Source: Aeromonas hydrophila subsp. hydrophila ATCC 7966
Lineage (GTDB): Bacteria; Pseudomonadota; Gammaproteobacteria; Enterobacterales; Aeromonadaceae
Direction of reading: 5' to 3'
Assembly: GCF_000014805.1 (NCBI RefSeq)
Contig: NC_008570.1
Span: 4,579,001 to 4,643,000, forward strand
Length of the DNA stretch: 64,000 nt
How positions within the stretch are numbered: the stretch's first letter is position 1; every line of letters begins with the position of its first letter. Below, piece by piece: positions 22,679 to 31,186 of this stretch. The notes below the pieces were generated by a model. That model was not told the origin of the DNA and did not search any database. It saw only the letters and a program-made list of their open reading frames with translations. The translations under genes were made by a program, and so were the position numbers.

Positions 22679-25071
22679 ACCAAATTAATTGTCTTATCCT
22701 GACAGTTCAGGACGATACCCCGACAACGCAACAGGCGGCTGAATAGCTGCTCACCACAACCAATAGCCGCCGGGATACCAAATTCAGCACAACGAATGGC
22801 CATGTGGGAATTGGCTCCGCCATATTGCGTAACCAGACCAGCGATATCCCGCGTAAAGACCCAGTCATAGCCAGGGTCTGCATTCTCGATGCAGACAATC
22901 CGTCCCTGCAATGCCGTGGTGACCGGTGTGTCTTGCTGTAGCAATATTCCCTCGGCTTCCACTCGCTTTTGCGTAATAAAATTAGGCAAGCTGCGATGTA
23001 TTGGTACAACGAACACATCATCCGCCCCCGAAATCAAATGGCCCAGTTTCAAAGAAATGGCCTGCTGATACTCATGTCGAGCTTTGTCTACCCAATTCAA
23101 CACAACCCGATCGATATCATCCAGCAGTGGAGAAGCCAGAGTATCCAACAGTTGGAATATATCCAGGTAGGAAAGATCCTCCCGCGCCAGACCAACCTCT
23201 CCTCCCCAACGGTTGAGCAAAGCCAGTGCATCCGATAAGTCTCGAGTGAACACCAGCTTGGCGTACTCTCTCCCTTGGACGGCCTGGCCAGCATAGGCCA
23301 GCAAACCTGCGGCAGTAACAGGCCAGCTTCGTTCATCCAGCAATCGCTGCAACGCCTGTTCCTCGTCGGGCTGTAGCTCAAAACCTCTCGTCGCATGAAC
23401 CGACTCCAGCTCATTCGACCCAGATGCGGTCGCAAACAGGTCGTGACGCTCATCATAGCGCAGCGACGTAATGTCATAAGTCCCTGGACGCAGATGACCA
23501 AATCGGGCAAGAAAATGATCCGCGGGTTGTGTCCCCGCAAAAACAGCCGCGTAATCCGTGGTGAGATCGGTTGTCACCGTATGTAAGGACCGTTTCCAAA
23601 GCTGCAATCGTTCCGTAGAAATTGCTCCGCGACGGCATGCAGAACGCAACAACGCTTCGGCAATGAAGGCATGACGGGCGAGGATCGCAAAGTTAACGGT
23701 ACCGAACTCACGGCACGCCATCAAAAGACGTTTGACGGATGCCAGATCTGCTCGCCAGTTGTTAATCGGCCCCCTTCGCTCTTGATCGACTGCACATGCG
23801 TGGATACCCAACATTGCGGACGCTAGCGAGCCCTCTCCCTCGCCGACGATGGCGCGGCACGTTAATGTACCCAGCTCCTGTCGATAGGTTTGAAACGCAT
23901 CGGAAGTCAGACACCCGGCATAACGAACTTCAAAATCGGCTTCGAAGGTAAAATCCAGACAAGTTTGCACAACCTCAAACTCAACCTTGTCATGCCATTC
24001 CGGGTGCTCGCGTAAACGTTCCAGCCAGACTGTGACCAAACGATCGCCCGTTGCATCATCAAGACCTGCTGGCAAAAAAGAGTTGAAGCTGCTGCGTACA
24101 TCGATATAGGGATGATGCCCCAGCATCACCATCAGCACTTGATGGCGGGGATGGTAATACCCCATCCTGGATCGAGCCTCCCGCCATGCCGAGTCGGTTA
24201 CCAGCAGACGATAGAGAGATGAAGCCAGTGGGCGTGGCATAGTCCCGATGATCTCGGCAGGATTCCAATCCGGCATCACCCCCAGTAGTGAGTTACCACC
24301 AAATAGATCACGCTGAGGAGGAAGGGTTTGCTCAAGGTAATGCCGAATATGGGCCAGTTGTCGAGCAACTCGCCGCTCAGTGACCGGATGCCAAGTATTA
24401 CAAAGAGTGATGCGACGAACTTGTAGAATGTAAACGCACTCTTGGCGATCGATAGCAAATTCGATGTCCAAAGGAACCCGTCCACAAAGTGCCTCCAGCT
24501 CTCGGCATGCCGCCAACAGTGCCTGAATACGTGTTGAACGCACGAGACGATGATCAGTATCACGGTATATCAGTACTGTTTTCTGGATTCCAACCCCACC
24601 CGTAATTGTATCTGTCAAACCACTTTCATCATCATAATTAATCACATAGTAGGGGGCGCCATGCTCCAGATCGTGAGTCATCACGACCCCGCTCATCTGA
24701 ATATCTCTGAGCATGGGTTGCACTAGTATCTGATTCTCTCCATGTTGATGCTGCCCGAATGAGGTAATCACATGCTCGATCGCCCTATCCAGATCCAATT
24801 GACTATCTGCAGGCACGTTCAAACAGCTGGTAAAAGCTCCAGCCATGGAATCACATTGGCTGTCTTCATTTTGAGCACTGCTCCGGATGATTACGCAGCC
24901 ACCATGATCCATACCGGCGATGGCCGCAAGAATTACAGCTTTTTGGTATAGCCACTGAGTGACAGTAAAGTAATAAAGAGGGAGAATTTGCGAACGGCTA
25001 ACCCTCGTTTGTAAGCGGGCCAGAGTTTCAGATTTAGTTCCAAAATTAAAATCGGGAGCATGGAGACTCAT
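22675..25071 (-). CDS. L-glutamine kinase-like PEP-utiliser (Cj1418-like)
   Basis: A 798-residue protein with the architecture of PEP synthase/dikinase relatives. The N-terminal ATP-grasp region has CVIIRSSAQNEDSQCDSMAG at about residues 59-78. The C-terminal swivelling phosphohistidine domain reads GGANSHMAIRCAEFGIPAAI, with the phospho-accepting His at about residue 756. The PEP/pyruvate barrel of true PEP synthase is absent. Cj1418 of C. jejuni has this layout and phosphorylates the side-chain amide of L-glutamine with ATP, giving AMP and phosphate. It overlaps both neighbours by four bases. Rifampicin phosphotransferase has a similar layout, but the adjacent Cj1416-, Cj1417- and Cj1415-like genes argue for glutamine kinase. 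Confidence 0.85.
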   Translation of the reverse strand: MSLHAPDFNFGTKSETLARLQTRVSRSQILPLYYFTVTQWLYQKAVILAAIAGMDHGGCVIIRSSAQNEDSQCDSMAGAFTSCLNVPADSQLDLDRAIEHVITSFGQHQHGENQILVQPMLRDIQMSGVVMTHDLEHGAPYYVINYDDESGLTDTITGGVGIQKTVLIYRDTDHRLVRSTRIQALLAACRELEALCGRVPLDIEFAIDRQECVYILQVRRITLCNTWHPVTERRVARQLAHIRHYLEQTLPPQRDLFGGNSLLGVMPDWNPAEIIGTMPRPLASSLYRLLVTDSAWREARSRMGYYHPRHQVLMVMLGHHPYIDVRSSFNSFLPAGLDDATGDRLVTVWLERLREHPEWHDKVEFEVVQTCLDFTFEADFEVRYAGCLTSDAFQTYRQELGTLTCRAIVGEGEGSLASAMLGIHACAVDQERRGPINNWRADLASVKRLLMACREFGTVNFAILARHAFIAEALLRSACRRGAISTERLQLWKRSLHTVTTDLTTDYAAVFAGTQPADHFLARFGHLRPGTYDITSLRYDERHDLFATASGSNELESVHATRGFELQPDEEQALQRLLDERSWPVTAAGLLAYAGQAVQGREYAKLVFTRDLSDALALLNRWGGEVGLAREDLSYLDIFQLLDTLASPLLDDIDRVVLNWVDKARHEYQQAISLKLGHLISGADDVFVVPIHRSLPNFITQKRVEAEGILLQQDTPVTTALQGRIVCIENADPGYDWVFTRDIAGLVTQYGGANSHMAIRCAEFGIPAAIGCGEQLFSRLLRCRGIVLNCQDKTINLV

Positions 25072-25790
25072 GAGGGCCTCACCTGCTTATCGATGGCGAG
25101 CAGGGCCATATGTTTGAGTAGAGGATGAATGATGAAATAAGGCGGAGAGTCCATTTGCTGAGACATCCGATCCCACGGCAACCCTGACCGCCACTGAGCC
25201 AGCACAGTCACCAACAGATCGGCACGAATCATATTGTCATAAAGGTAATCGACATCCGTTCCAGCAGGCGGCAATGGATAGTGCTTCCGCGCCAAAATCG
25301 GACCGGTATCGATACGTTCATCAAGCAGCAAGGCACTGGCTGCACAACCGCCCTGCTCAATGATCTGGTAATACAGGGTTGTGCTACCCCGATACTCCGG
25401 AAGCCAGCCAGAGTGAACGTGCAACACCGAATAACAACGTAGTAATTCCGCCGGAACCAATTGCCCCGCGTAGCCTGAGTAGACCACCAATTCAGGACTC
25501 AGAGAGTCCAGCATCACAAGCAATGCTGGATCCGAGAGGGAGTGTGCCGAACACACCTGATAGGGCCAACCCAGCTCATCGAGACAATCTGCAAGCTCCC
25601 AACATGGATCTGGAGTGAATAGATCGTCGACCATTACACCCTGTACCTGCCGAGTAGACTGGACCTTCCCCCCTCCATCGCCATATACCAAAATAGCATC
25701 TGGAACTATGTTCAAGTTTGCTAACGCCTGTACATAGACGGAGGAACGAACCGTACGGCCACAAAGCAGTACTAGACGTTGTGCACTCAT
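25068..25790 (-). CDS. Formyltransferase-like protein in the phosphoramidate operon
   Basis: A 240-residue protein of the N10-formyltetrahydrofolate-dependent formyltransferase fold. The core motif VLHVHSGWLPEYRG lies at 122-135 and LLDERIDTGPIL at 155-166. In ordinary members the first motif begins Asn-x-His; here it reads His124-x-His126. One of the three catalytic residues is thus replaced, while His126 and Asp161 remain. It sits inside the operon, overlapping the gene on each side by four bases, but the C. jejuni pathway has no counterpart. It may modify the phosphoramidate or a sugar amine, or use a different one-carbon or acyl donor. It is too short and too divergent to be methionyl-tRNA formyltransferase. 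Confidence 0.72.
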   Translation of the reverse strand: MSAQRLVLLCGRTVRSSVYVQALANLNIVPDAILVYGDGGGKVQSTRQVQGVMVDDLFTPDPCWELADCLDELGWPYQVCSAHSLSDPALLVMLDSLSPELVVYSGYAGQLVPAELLRCYSVLHVHSGWLPEYRGSTTLYYQIIEQGGCAASALLLDERIDTGPILARKHYPLPPAGTDVDYLYDNMIRADLLVTVLAQWRSGLPWDRMSQQMDSPPYFIIHPLLKHMALLAIDKQVRPS

Positions 25791-26362
25791 AGACCCATCT
25801 CCGAACTCAACTCACTCAATAGTTGCTGTTCCATATTCAAGAGCCAAGCCAAATAAGCCCCCTGTTCTGCATCAAGATGCTGAATTTGTGAAATGAGAGT
25901 GTCATTCAACTTGAGAAATCCACTCAGAAAATAACCGACAGATTGACGCTGCCAGGCACGAGAGAGACTCTCAGACAGCCACAAATAAGGTTCTATAGCG
26001 AAATAGCTGCTTCCAGCCAGTGGTGGATGCGGGGGCTGGGCCTGATAGCCAACATACAGATGTTTACTAACTTCAAATTTTTTCAATAACCGGAGTAACC
26101 AGTAATCAACAACCTCCTGATCATCGGTTTCCGCAACAGCCTCCCGTAAGGCTCGACACATCACCTGCAGCAACGACAGAGTGTCATCAGCACTTGCCAA
26201 AATGCATGAGGTCACCGGAGGCAACGCAGGGGCAGGCAAACGCTGACAGGCCAACCTTCGCGATAGTCGCCACGCGTGCATAAATTCATCCCCCATGAAT
26301 GGGGTATAGTGATAACGCTGGGGTGTTTGTAGTAAATCACCTTCTGAGTAGGGATAACGCAT
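25787..26362 (-). CDS. Unrecognised protein in the phosphoramidate operon
   Basis: A 191-residue soluble protein with no signal peptide, membrane segment or metal-site motif that I recognise. It is rich in Leu, Gln and Trp and looks mostly helical, especially from residue 60 on. It is firmly part of the operon: its ATG shares one base with the TAA of the CysC-like kinase gene (TAATG), and its own stop overlaps the formyltransferase-like ATG (ATGA). The C. jejuni phosphoramidate locus has no such gene to my knowledge. It could be a partner of the formyltransferase-like protein or a helical carrier or scaffold; this is a guess. Confidence 0.7.
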   Translation of the reverse strand: MRYPYSEGDLLQTPQRYHYTPFMGDEFMHAWRLSRRLACQRLPAPALPPVTSCILASADDTLSLLQVMCRALREAVAETDDQEVVDYWLLRLLKKFEVSKHLYVGYQAQPPHPPLAGSSYFAIEPYLWLSESLSRAWQRQSVGYFLSGFLKLNDTLISQIQHLDAEQGAYLAWLLNMEQQLLSELSSEMGL

Positions 26363-26883
26363 TAGAGACCTCGCCCACAGACCTGCCGAATACGGCTAAT
26401 ATATTCAGGCAACAATGATGCATCAAAACTATTGTGTATCACTAGATCGGGAGCAACAGGATGACAATATTCAATATCAACCCCAACGACATTGTGCAGC
26501 CGACCACAAAGAGCAGCTTGATATAGCCCCTTGTCATCACGCTGCATCAACGCAGACAGAGGAACATCCACAAAAATCTCTCGGTAATCAGAGAAAAGAT
26601 GCCGATTATTGTTCCTTATGTCAGGAAACATCGCTAGATTACAGCAGACTACATCGATCCCCTGACCATCCAGCCAACGACAAAGTGATTGAATGCGTTC
26701 TGCATTAATTCGTCGCCCAGCGATAGAATAAGCGTCGGCAATCTGATCGTGACAGAACAGAGCCCGTATTTCATCACCATCAACAAATACTAAGTTTTTC
26801 TGATCGATCTTCAGATTTTCATATAAAGCATGGCCAATGGTTGTTTTACCTGCACCAGACAATCCGACAATCCAAATAACCAT
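26362..26883 (-). CDS. CysC-like kinase (Cj1415-like CDP-amidate kinase)
   Basis: A 173-residue P-loop kinase of the adenylylsulfate kinase type. Walker A is GLSGAGKTT at about residues 6-14, and VDGDEIR is the APS-kinase-like DGD motif. In C. jejuni the homologous-type Cj1415 phosphorylates the ribose 3' position of cytidine diphosphoramidate. I chose the ATG at 26883, with GAGGG upstream; a TTG four codons earlier is open. It is the first gene of the operon. No sulfate-assimilation genes (cysN, cysD, cysH) are nearby, which argues against a role in PAPS synthesis. Confidence 0.84.
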   Translation of the reverse strand: MVIWIVGLSGAGKTTIGHALYENLKIDQKNLVFVDGDEIRALFCHDQIADAYSIAGRRINAERIQSLCRWLDGQGIDVVCCNLAMFPDIRNNNRHLFSDYREIFVDVPLSALMQRDDKGLYQAALCGRLHNVVGVDIEYCHPVAPDLVIHNSFDASLLPEYISRIRQVCGRGL

Positions 26884-26930
26884 AACAGCCCTCAATCAAC
26901 TATAAACAACTATAAATGCAAACAAAAAGC

Positions 26931-27887
26931 TTATAGTAAGCTACTCAAGCGTACCCAGCGCCAATATTCTTCATTCTTATTATGAATCAAGGTTGAATAC
27001 AAATCGTGATTGTTAGCGCTGAATGATGCCATCCATTTATTCTGCCGATGAATAAATTGCGAGGCCAAATCATCACAAGCGACAATACCTTCCATGTAAA
27101 ATAGTCCTCTATCAAGATCAGCCTTTGAATTACCTCGAACCCATATATCTTTTCCACTTTGCAGTATTTGTTGATAAACCTCAGTAAATTCATCTTTACT
27201 TAAATAACGAACAAACTTCCCTGTCCCAATATAACTTTCTTTTGCAGTGCCAAGACTAAATGAATAGTCAAAAACAGTAATTTTCGAGTTTTTTATATAA
27301 TCAAATAGCTCGGAGCCACTCCGAATTGCATAAAGTAAAGTGACGCCTTTGGCAAAAAAAACATCATAACCAATGGGTATTCCAGAGGAAGCATCAGTTG
27401 TAATTACTTGGTATTTTTCGTGCATCAACTTCGCCATTAAATTAAAAAATGGTGAAATATCATAACCAAACCAATTAATACTAGACAAATCGACCTGTAT
27501 AGATGGCAATTCCAGAGTTAGTTGTAATTGCTGAATAAACTCCATCCCATCGATGCACCCAAATAAAGTCTGGCCAAGCTCAAAGAAAGAGGATCCAATC
27601 AACTCCAGCGCCATCAATTTATTTAGATTAAAAACAAAATCGTCAGCATGATGAATTTCATCGGCATATATATTGGCAATATCATTGAATTCATTGCTAC
27701 ATAAAAGTCGGATCATCCGATGATACGAAAATAAATCATTCGAGTAGCGAGCATGCATTAGCCAATCATATGCTTTAGCATTAGTTCGGAAATCATATAC
27801 TGTCTTTTTCCCAAGTTCTGGATCAATCGAGCCAAACTCAAGATAACTAAATGCAATGCTTTTTGACTTTAAAGAATCAGTATTCAT
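26931..27887 (-). CDS. Possible methyltransferase, function unclear
   Basis: A 318-residue soluble protein in strongly A+T-rich DNA. The middle part (INWFGYDISPFFNLMAKLMH, then a VITTDASSGIPIGYDVFFAKG segment) recalls putative sugar O-methyltransferases, with a WFGYDIS-type element in place of a glycine-rich loop. No clear GxGxG SAM-binding motif is present, so I do not call it firmly. AAGGA precedes the ATG. It lies just upstream of the phosphoramidate operon, 47 bases from its first start codon, in the same orientation. The C. jejuni locus has two methyltransferase genes next to cj1418, so a phosphoramidate O-methyltransferase is one possibility. Confidence 0.5.
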   Translation of the reverse strand: MNTDSLKSKSIAFSYLEFGSIDPELGKKTVYDFRTNAKAYDWLMHARYSNDLFSYHRMIRLLCSNEFNDIANIYADEIHHADDFVFNLNKLMALELIGSSFFELGQTLFGCIDGMEFIQQLQLTLELPSIQVDLSSINWFGYDISPFFNLMAKLMHEKYQVITTDASSGIPIGYDVFFAKGVTLLYAIRSGSELFDYIKNSKITVFDYSFSLGTAKESYIGTGKFVRYLSKDEFTEVYQQILQSGKDIWVRGNSKADLDRGLFYMEGIVACDDLASQFIHRQNKWMASFSANNHDLYSTLIHNKNEEYWRWVRLSSLL

Positions 27888-27988
27888 GATAATCCTTCAT
27901 AACTAAAATCAACTATTGTCAGACTGTCAGACCAAAAATCCAAGACACAATAATATCTGAAGCATTAGTGTATACAAAAAATCTTTCA

Positions 27989-29884
27989 TCACAAAACATC
28001 CATAAATGACAATGCAAATATATCACCAGAAAAAGTGAATATGTCATTTTTAAACTTATATTTATCAACCAAGTCACAATAAATTTCCGGCAAATATGCC
28101 TGAGAGCAAATTAGCACATCTGCCGAAGCATTATTTAAATCATGAGGCGCTCCGACTTTCTTCCCTAAAAAAAATGAGCCTTGCTTTTGGGGGTCAGAAT
28201 CGACAATACCAACTATAATTACCCGTTTTTCTTCTAAATTCCACTCAATAAAGTCTACAGCAAACTGCCCGGCACCGAATAGAATCACATTACGGATTGA
28301 ATATATAGGTTTTAATGTTGCGAGATTAACTACTTTTAAATCTCTTGACATATTTGATGTAGTAACAATAAGATTTTTGTCATAGGTATTTTTTAGCCAT
28401 GATTCACTATCATTGAGTGAATCATGATTATCTATCATTTCATTTTGAATAAACTCTAAAATACCCCGACCTTTGCTCAACCACCAATCGATAGCTTTAT
28501 CTGAAAGCTCAAGACTCAAACATTCATCTATAACAAACTGATAAAAAAACTTTAGCGCATGCCTATAATAATAAAACTTTAGCTGAGTGACTCGAGAATA
28601 TGAATCAGCGGCGAACAAAAGTGCCTGTTTATAATTCATTCCACAAGACGATAGAGCTATAAAAAATATATTCGCTGGCCTACACGATAAAACATGCAAA
28701 CCAATGAATACCCTCAGGTCAATTTTTTCTGAAAACGTTATGTTATAATAATTCCAGTCAGGATGTGGTTTTCCAGTGAGTATATAATCAATATTTTCAA
28801 CAAAATAACCTACTGAGTTTCCAGCGTTATGTACTCCAACTGATTGACATACTCCAGCTCTTTTTTCTACAGACTGAACTTCATTAGTTGATATCAATTT
28901 ATTAATGGTGGCAATTAAATTATTTTCATGACATACGTAGTGTCGCTCTCTATCATTTATGTCACTACACTCAGATTCAGGCAAATGCAAAAGCGTAGGT
29001 CTTCCAGTTGCTAACTCGAATAAATGGATTGAATATTCCCTATGAGTTAGCATTAGGATACCTCTAGAGTAGTCACTAATATAATTATCTGAATCACTAT
29101 ATAAGAAATTATCAAATCCAGAACCTAATTCAATACATCTGAGAATAACCTCATGCCCACGATCTAGATGATAAGGTCTGAATATGATTTTATAATTAGA
29201 AAAGCTGTTAAGTAATTTTTTTAATGTTGGGAAAATAGAGTCAACCACCCACGATTTTTCTATCGCTAGGTATGAAAGGTGATAAATTATTGCATCTTGT
29301 TTTTTGCAGTATGTAACCGCATTGAAAAAAGCATCCAGCTTTGGAAGACCAAAAGGGATTTCACACACAAACGGATGCTTGTGAAATCGCATGCATTCTG
29401 GAAACTTGTTCATATAAGAGTTGCTCGATGACTCTACATGATGTCGTATTCCAAGAATATAATCAAAGCAGAAACCGCCACCATATACGTCAATGGTTTT
29501 CTTTATATCAATGTCGATCCCATGTTGGCACCCAACTTTTACAACTGAACTGGGAAATCGAGAGAAGAGATCATAATTTGATTCACCAAGAATGATAATA
29601 TCTAACAGTGATAGCCTTTCAAACTCGGTGTCTTTATATATAACAAGAGTAATCTCGCAACACTCTTTCATATACCAAACATAGTTTTCTTTAAAATCCA
29701 ACTCATGAACGATAGCAACACAATCAATAGTATTGTAAGTATTCAGCTCGCGCAAAAATTGTATCGATTGATTCGCAATAGCATTGAAGAATAAATTGAA
29801 ACCAACAATGTATTTACTCCCATTAAAATGATTCCAAATATCAATCTGTTCTGTCACCGAGCGAACTACTGGCTGTCCAATCAT
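27989..29884 (-). CDS. TagF/TagB-like transferase with C-terminal Rossmann-like domain
   Basis: A 631-residue protein in A+T-rich DNA. The N-terminal part (about residues 20-345) resembles CDP-glycerol glycerophosphotransferases: KVGCQHGIDID, FCFDYILGIR, EIPFGLPKLDAFF and the later TGRPTLLHLPE. That family uses a CDP-linked donor. The last about 110 residues start VILFGAGQFAVDFIEWNLEE and continue to VGIVDSDPQKQG, a nucleotide-binding-like module also seen in neighbouring proteins. C. jejuni phosphoramidate transferases (Cj1421/Cj1422) have a similar size, about 600 residues. This is the best local candidate to transfer the phosphoramidate group, but a glycerophosphate or glycosyl role is equally open. 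Confidence 0.6.
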   Translation of the reverse strand: MIGQPVVRSVTEQIDIWNHFNGSKYIVGFNLFFNAIANQSIQFLRELNTYNTIDCVAIVHELDFKENYVWYMKECCEITLVIYKDTEFERLSLLDIIILGESNYDLFSRFPSSVVKVGCQHGIDIDIKKTIDVYGGGFCFDYILGIRHHVESSSNSYMNKFPECMRFHKHPFVCEIPFGLPKLDAFFNAVTYCKKQDAIIYHLSYLAIEKSWVVDSIFPTLKKLLNSFSNYKIIFRPYHLDRGHEVILRCIELGSGFDNFLYSDSDNYISDYSRGILMLTHREYSIHLFELATGRPTLLHLPESECSDINDRERHYVCHENNLIATINKLISTNEVQSVEKRAGVCQSVGVHNAGNSVGYFVENIDYILTGKPHPDWNYYNITFSEKIDLRVFIGLHVLSCRPANIFFIALSSCGMNYKQALLFAADSYSRVTQLKFYYYRHALKFFYQFVIDECLSLELSDKAIDWWLSKGRGILEFIQNEMIDNHDSLNDSESWLKNTYDKNLIVTTSNMSRDLKVVNLATLKPIYSIRNVILFGAGQFAVDFIEWNLEEKRVIIVGIVDSDPQKQGSFFLGKKVGAPHDLNNASADVLICSQAYLPEIYCDLVDKYKFKNDIFTFSGDIFALSFMDVL

Positions 29885-29994
29885 ATAGTTACCGCATAAA
29901 GTTTAAACATATAGATTGCTATTCTCCTGCTATATTACACAGCGTTCTTAACATAAGAACAAGAACATTTAGCCAAATCATCTGACAATTAAAA

Positions 29995-31074
29995 TCATTT
30001 AAAATGCAACTGACCATCAAACGTTACAAAATGAACATTCGAGTCAAAATTTGACATTATCTCATCTAGATAATTATAATTGGATATGATAACCAATTCT
30101 GGTGATAATAAAACCGCATCAGCTGGAGATATTATCCTTTGCCCAGTTCCTGGAATATACCTACCCTGTTTATTTATATTAACATCGACACCGAATTTTA
30201 CTATATTCTTATTCAAACATAAATGATTCATCAAGGTCACCGCTCTGCCAGATACCCCCCAGATCAATATGCTTTTATATTCATTTATTATTTTTAATAT
30301 TTCCGAGCAATCAAACACCCCAGTATTTAGTTTGCTGCAGATAACTCCAGAATATTGACCATTGAAAAGGTGGAATACACTATCCACTTTCAAATTAAAG
30401 TTTTTTAACAAACCAGTAATAGACAAAAGAGAGTAATAACTATGACACTCGTGATAAAGCATGCTAAAATCGCCAGCATCCATTATATATTCGAGCGCTG
30501 GGTATTCAATATAAATAACACCATCATCAGCAATTGAGTCCCTTATGGAGTCGATCAGATTCGGACTATTTATAAATGAGTCGAAACAATGTCTTAAAAT
30601 AACAAGATTGTATTTCGTCTCAGTTTTGGAAAAGTATTCCTTGTGGATTATATTAGACAACCCGTACTGTCCATCATAAGCAGGATCAAAACCACAAACT
30701 TTTGTAACCTTTACCTTATCTATTAATAACTTTAAAAAATATCCACTCCCACATCCTATCTCTAGAACGCTAGATGATTCACCCAGAGAACATTCAGAAA
30801 TCAACTTATCAGCCAGCCCAGATAAATACTCTCTATAATACGGAGAAGACATCTGGTCGTTATTGTATCGAGCATCATAAGCAATATCATCCGCACAAAA
30901 TGATGGATTAAATAAATAACAACAAGAATTACAGTAGTAAAAATCCACCGCAATTCTATTGCATGTTATTGCTTCCCTTTCTGAATCATATAAAACATTT
31001 TGAAGAATAGGAGAGTTATCCAAATGAAAATACAATTCAACATTAGAGCTGCAATGCGGGCATATATATTCCAT
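29995..31074 (-). CDS. SAM methyltransferase with zinc-ribbon-like N-terminus
   Basis: A 359-residue protein. It begins with a cysteine pair pattern (CPHC, then CNSC) like the Zn-binding domain of sugar C-methyltransferases. The SAM motif VLEIGCGSGYFLKLL follows at about residues 100-115. A C-terminal module (SILIWGVSGRAVTLMNHL, then VDVNINKQGRYIPGTG) matches the C-terminal domain of such enzymes. AGGTG precedes the ATG. The order of domains follows TylC3/NovU-type C-methyltransferases, but the sequence is diverged from its relative at 33089-34312. The target may be a sugar or another phosphoramidate intermediate; its substrate cannot be read. Confidence 0.72.
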   Translation of the reverse strand: MEYICPHCSSNVELYFHLDNSPILQNVLYDSEREAITCNRIAVDFYYCNSCCYLFNPSFCADDIAYDARYNNDQMSSPYYREYLSGLADKLISECSLGESSSVLEIGCGSGYFLKLLIDKVKVTKVCGFDPAYDGQYGLSNIIHKEYFSKTETKYNLVILRHCFDSFINSPNLIDSIRDSIADDGVIYIEYPALEYIMDAGDFSMLYHECHSYYSLLSITGLLKNFNLKVDSVFHLFNGQYSGVICSKLNTGVFDCSEILKIINEYKSILIWGVSGRAVTLMNHLCLNKNIVKFGVDVNINKQGRYIPGTGQRIISPADAVLLSPELVIISNYNYLDEIMSNFDSNVHFVTFDGQLHFK

Positions 31075-31186
31075 AAAACACCTACGATTGAATATTTCGG
31101 CGATTAGACTTCATGTTTAGAGTCATACCATTTATTAGAAATGTCATCGTATAATTATGGTAGCCAGAGACATTTGTAACCCCACA

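Noticed and set aside
25068..25790. Formyltransferase-like gene as methionyl-tRNA formyltransferase or ArnA-type enzyme
   Set aside because: It is too short, lacks the C-terminal domain, has a changed catalytic motif and lies in a phosphoramidate operon.
26362..26883. CysC as part of sulfate assimilation
   Set aside because: No other cys genes are nearby, and it begins a coupled operon with Cj1416-Cj1418-like genes.
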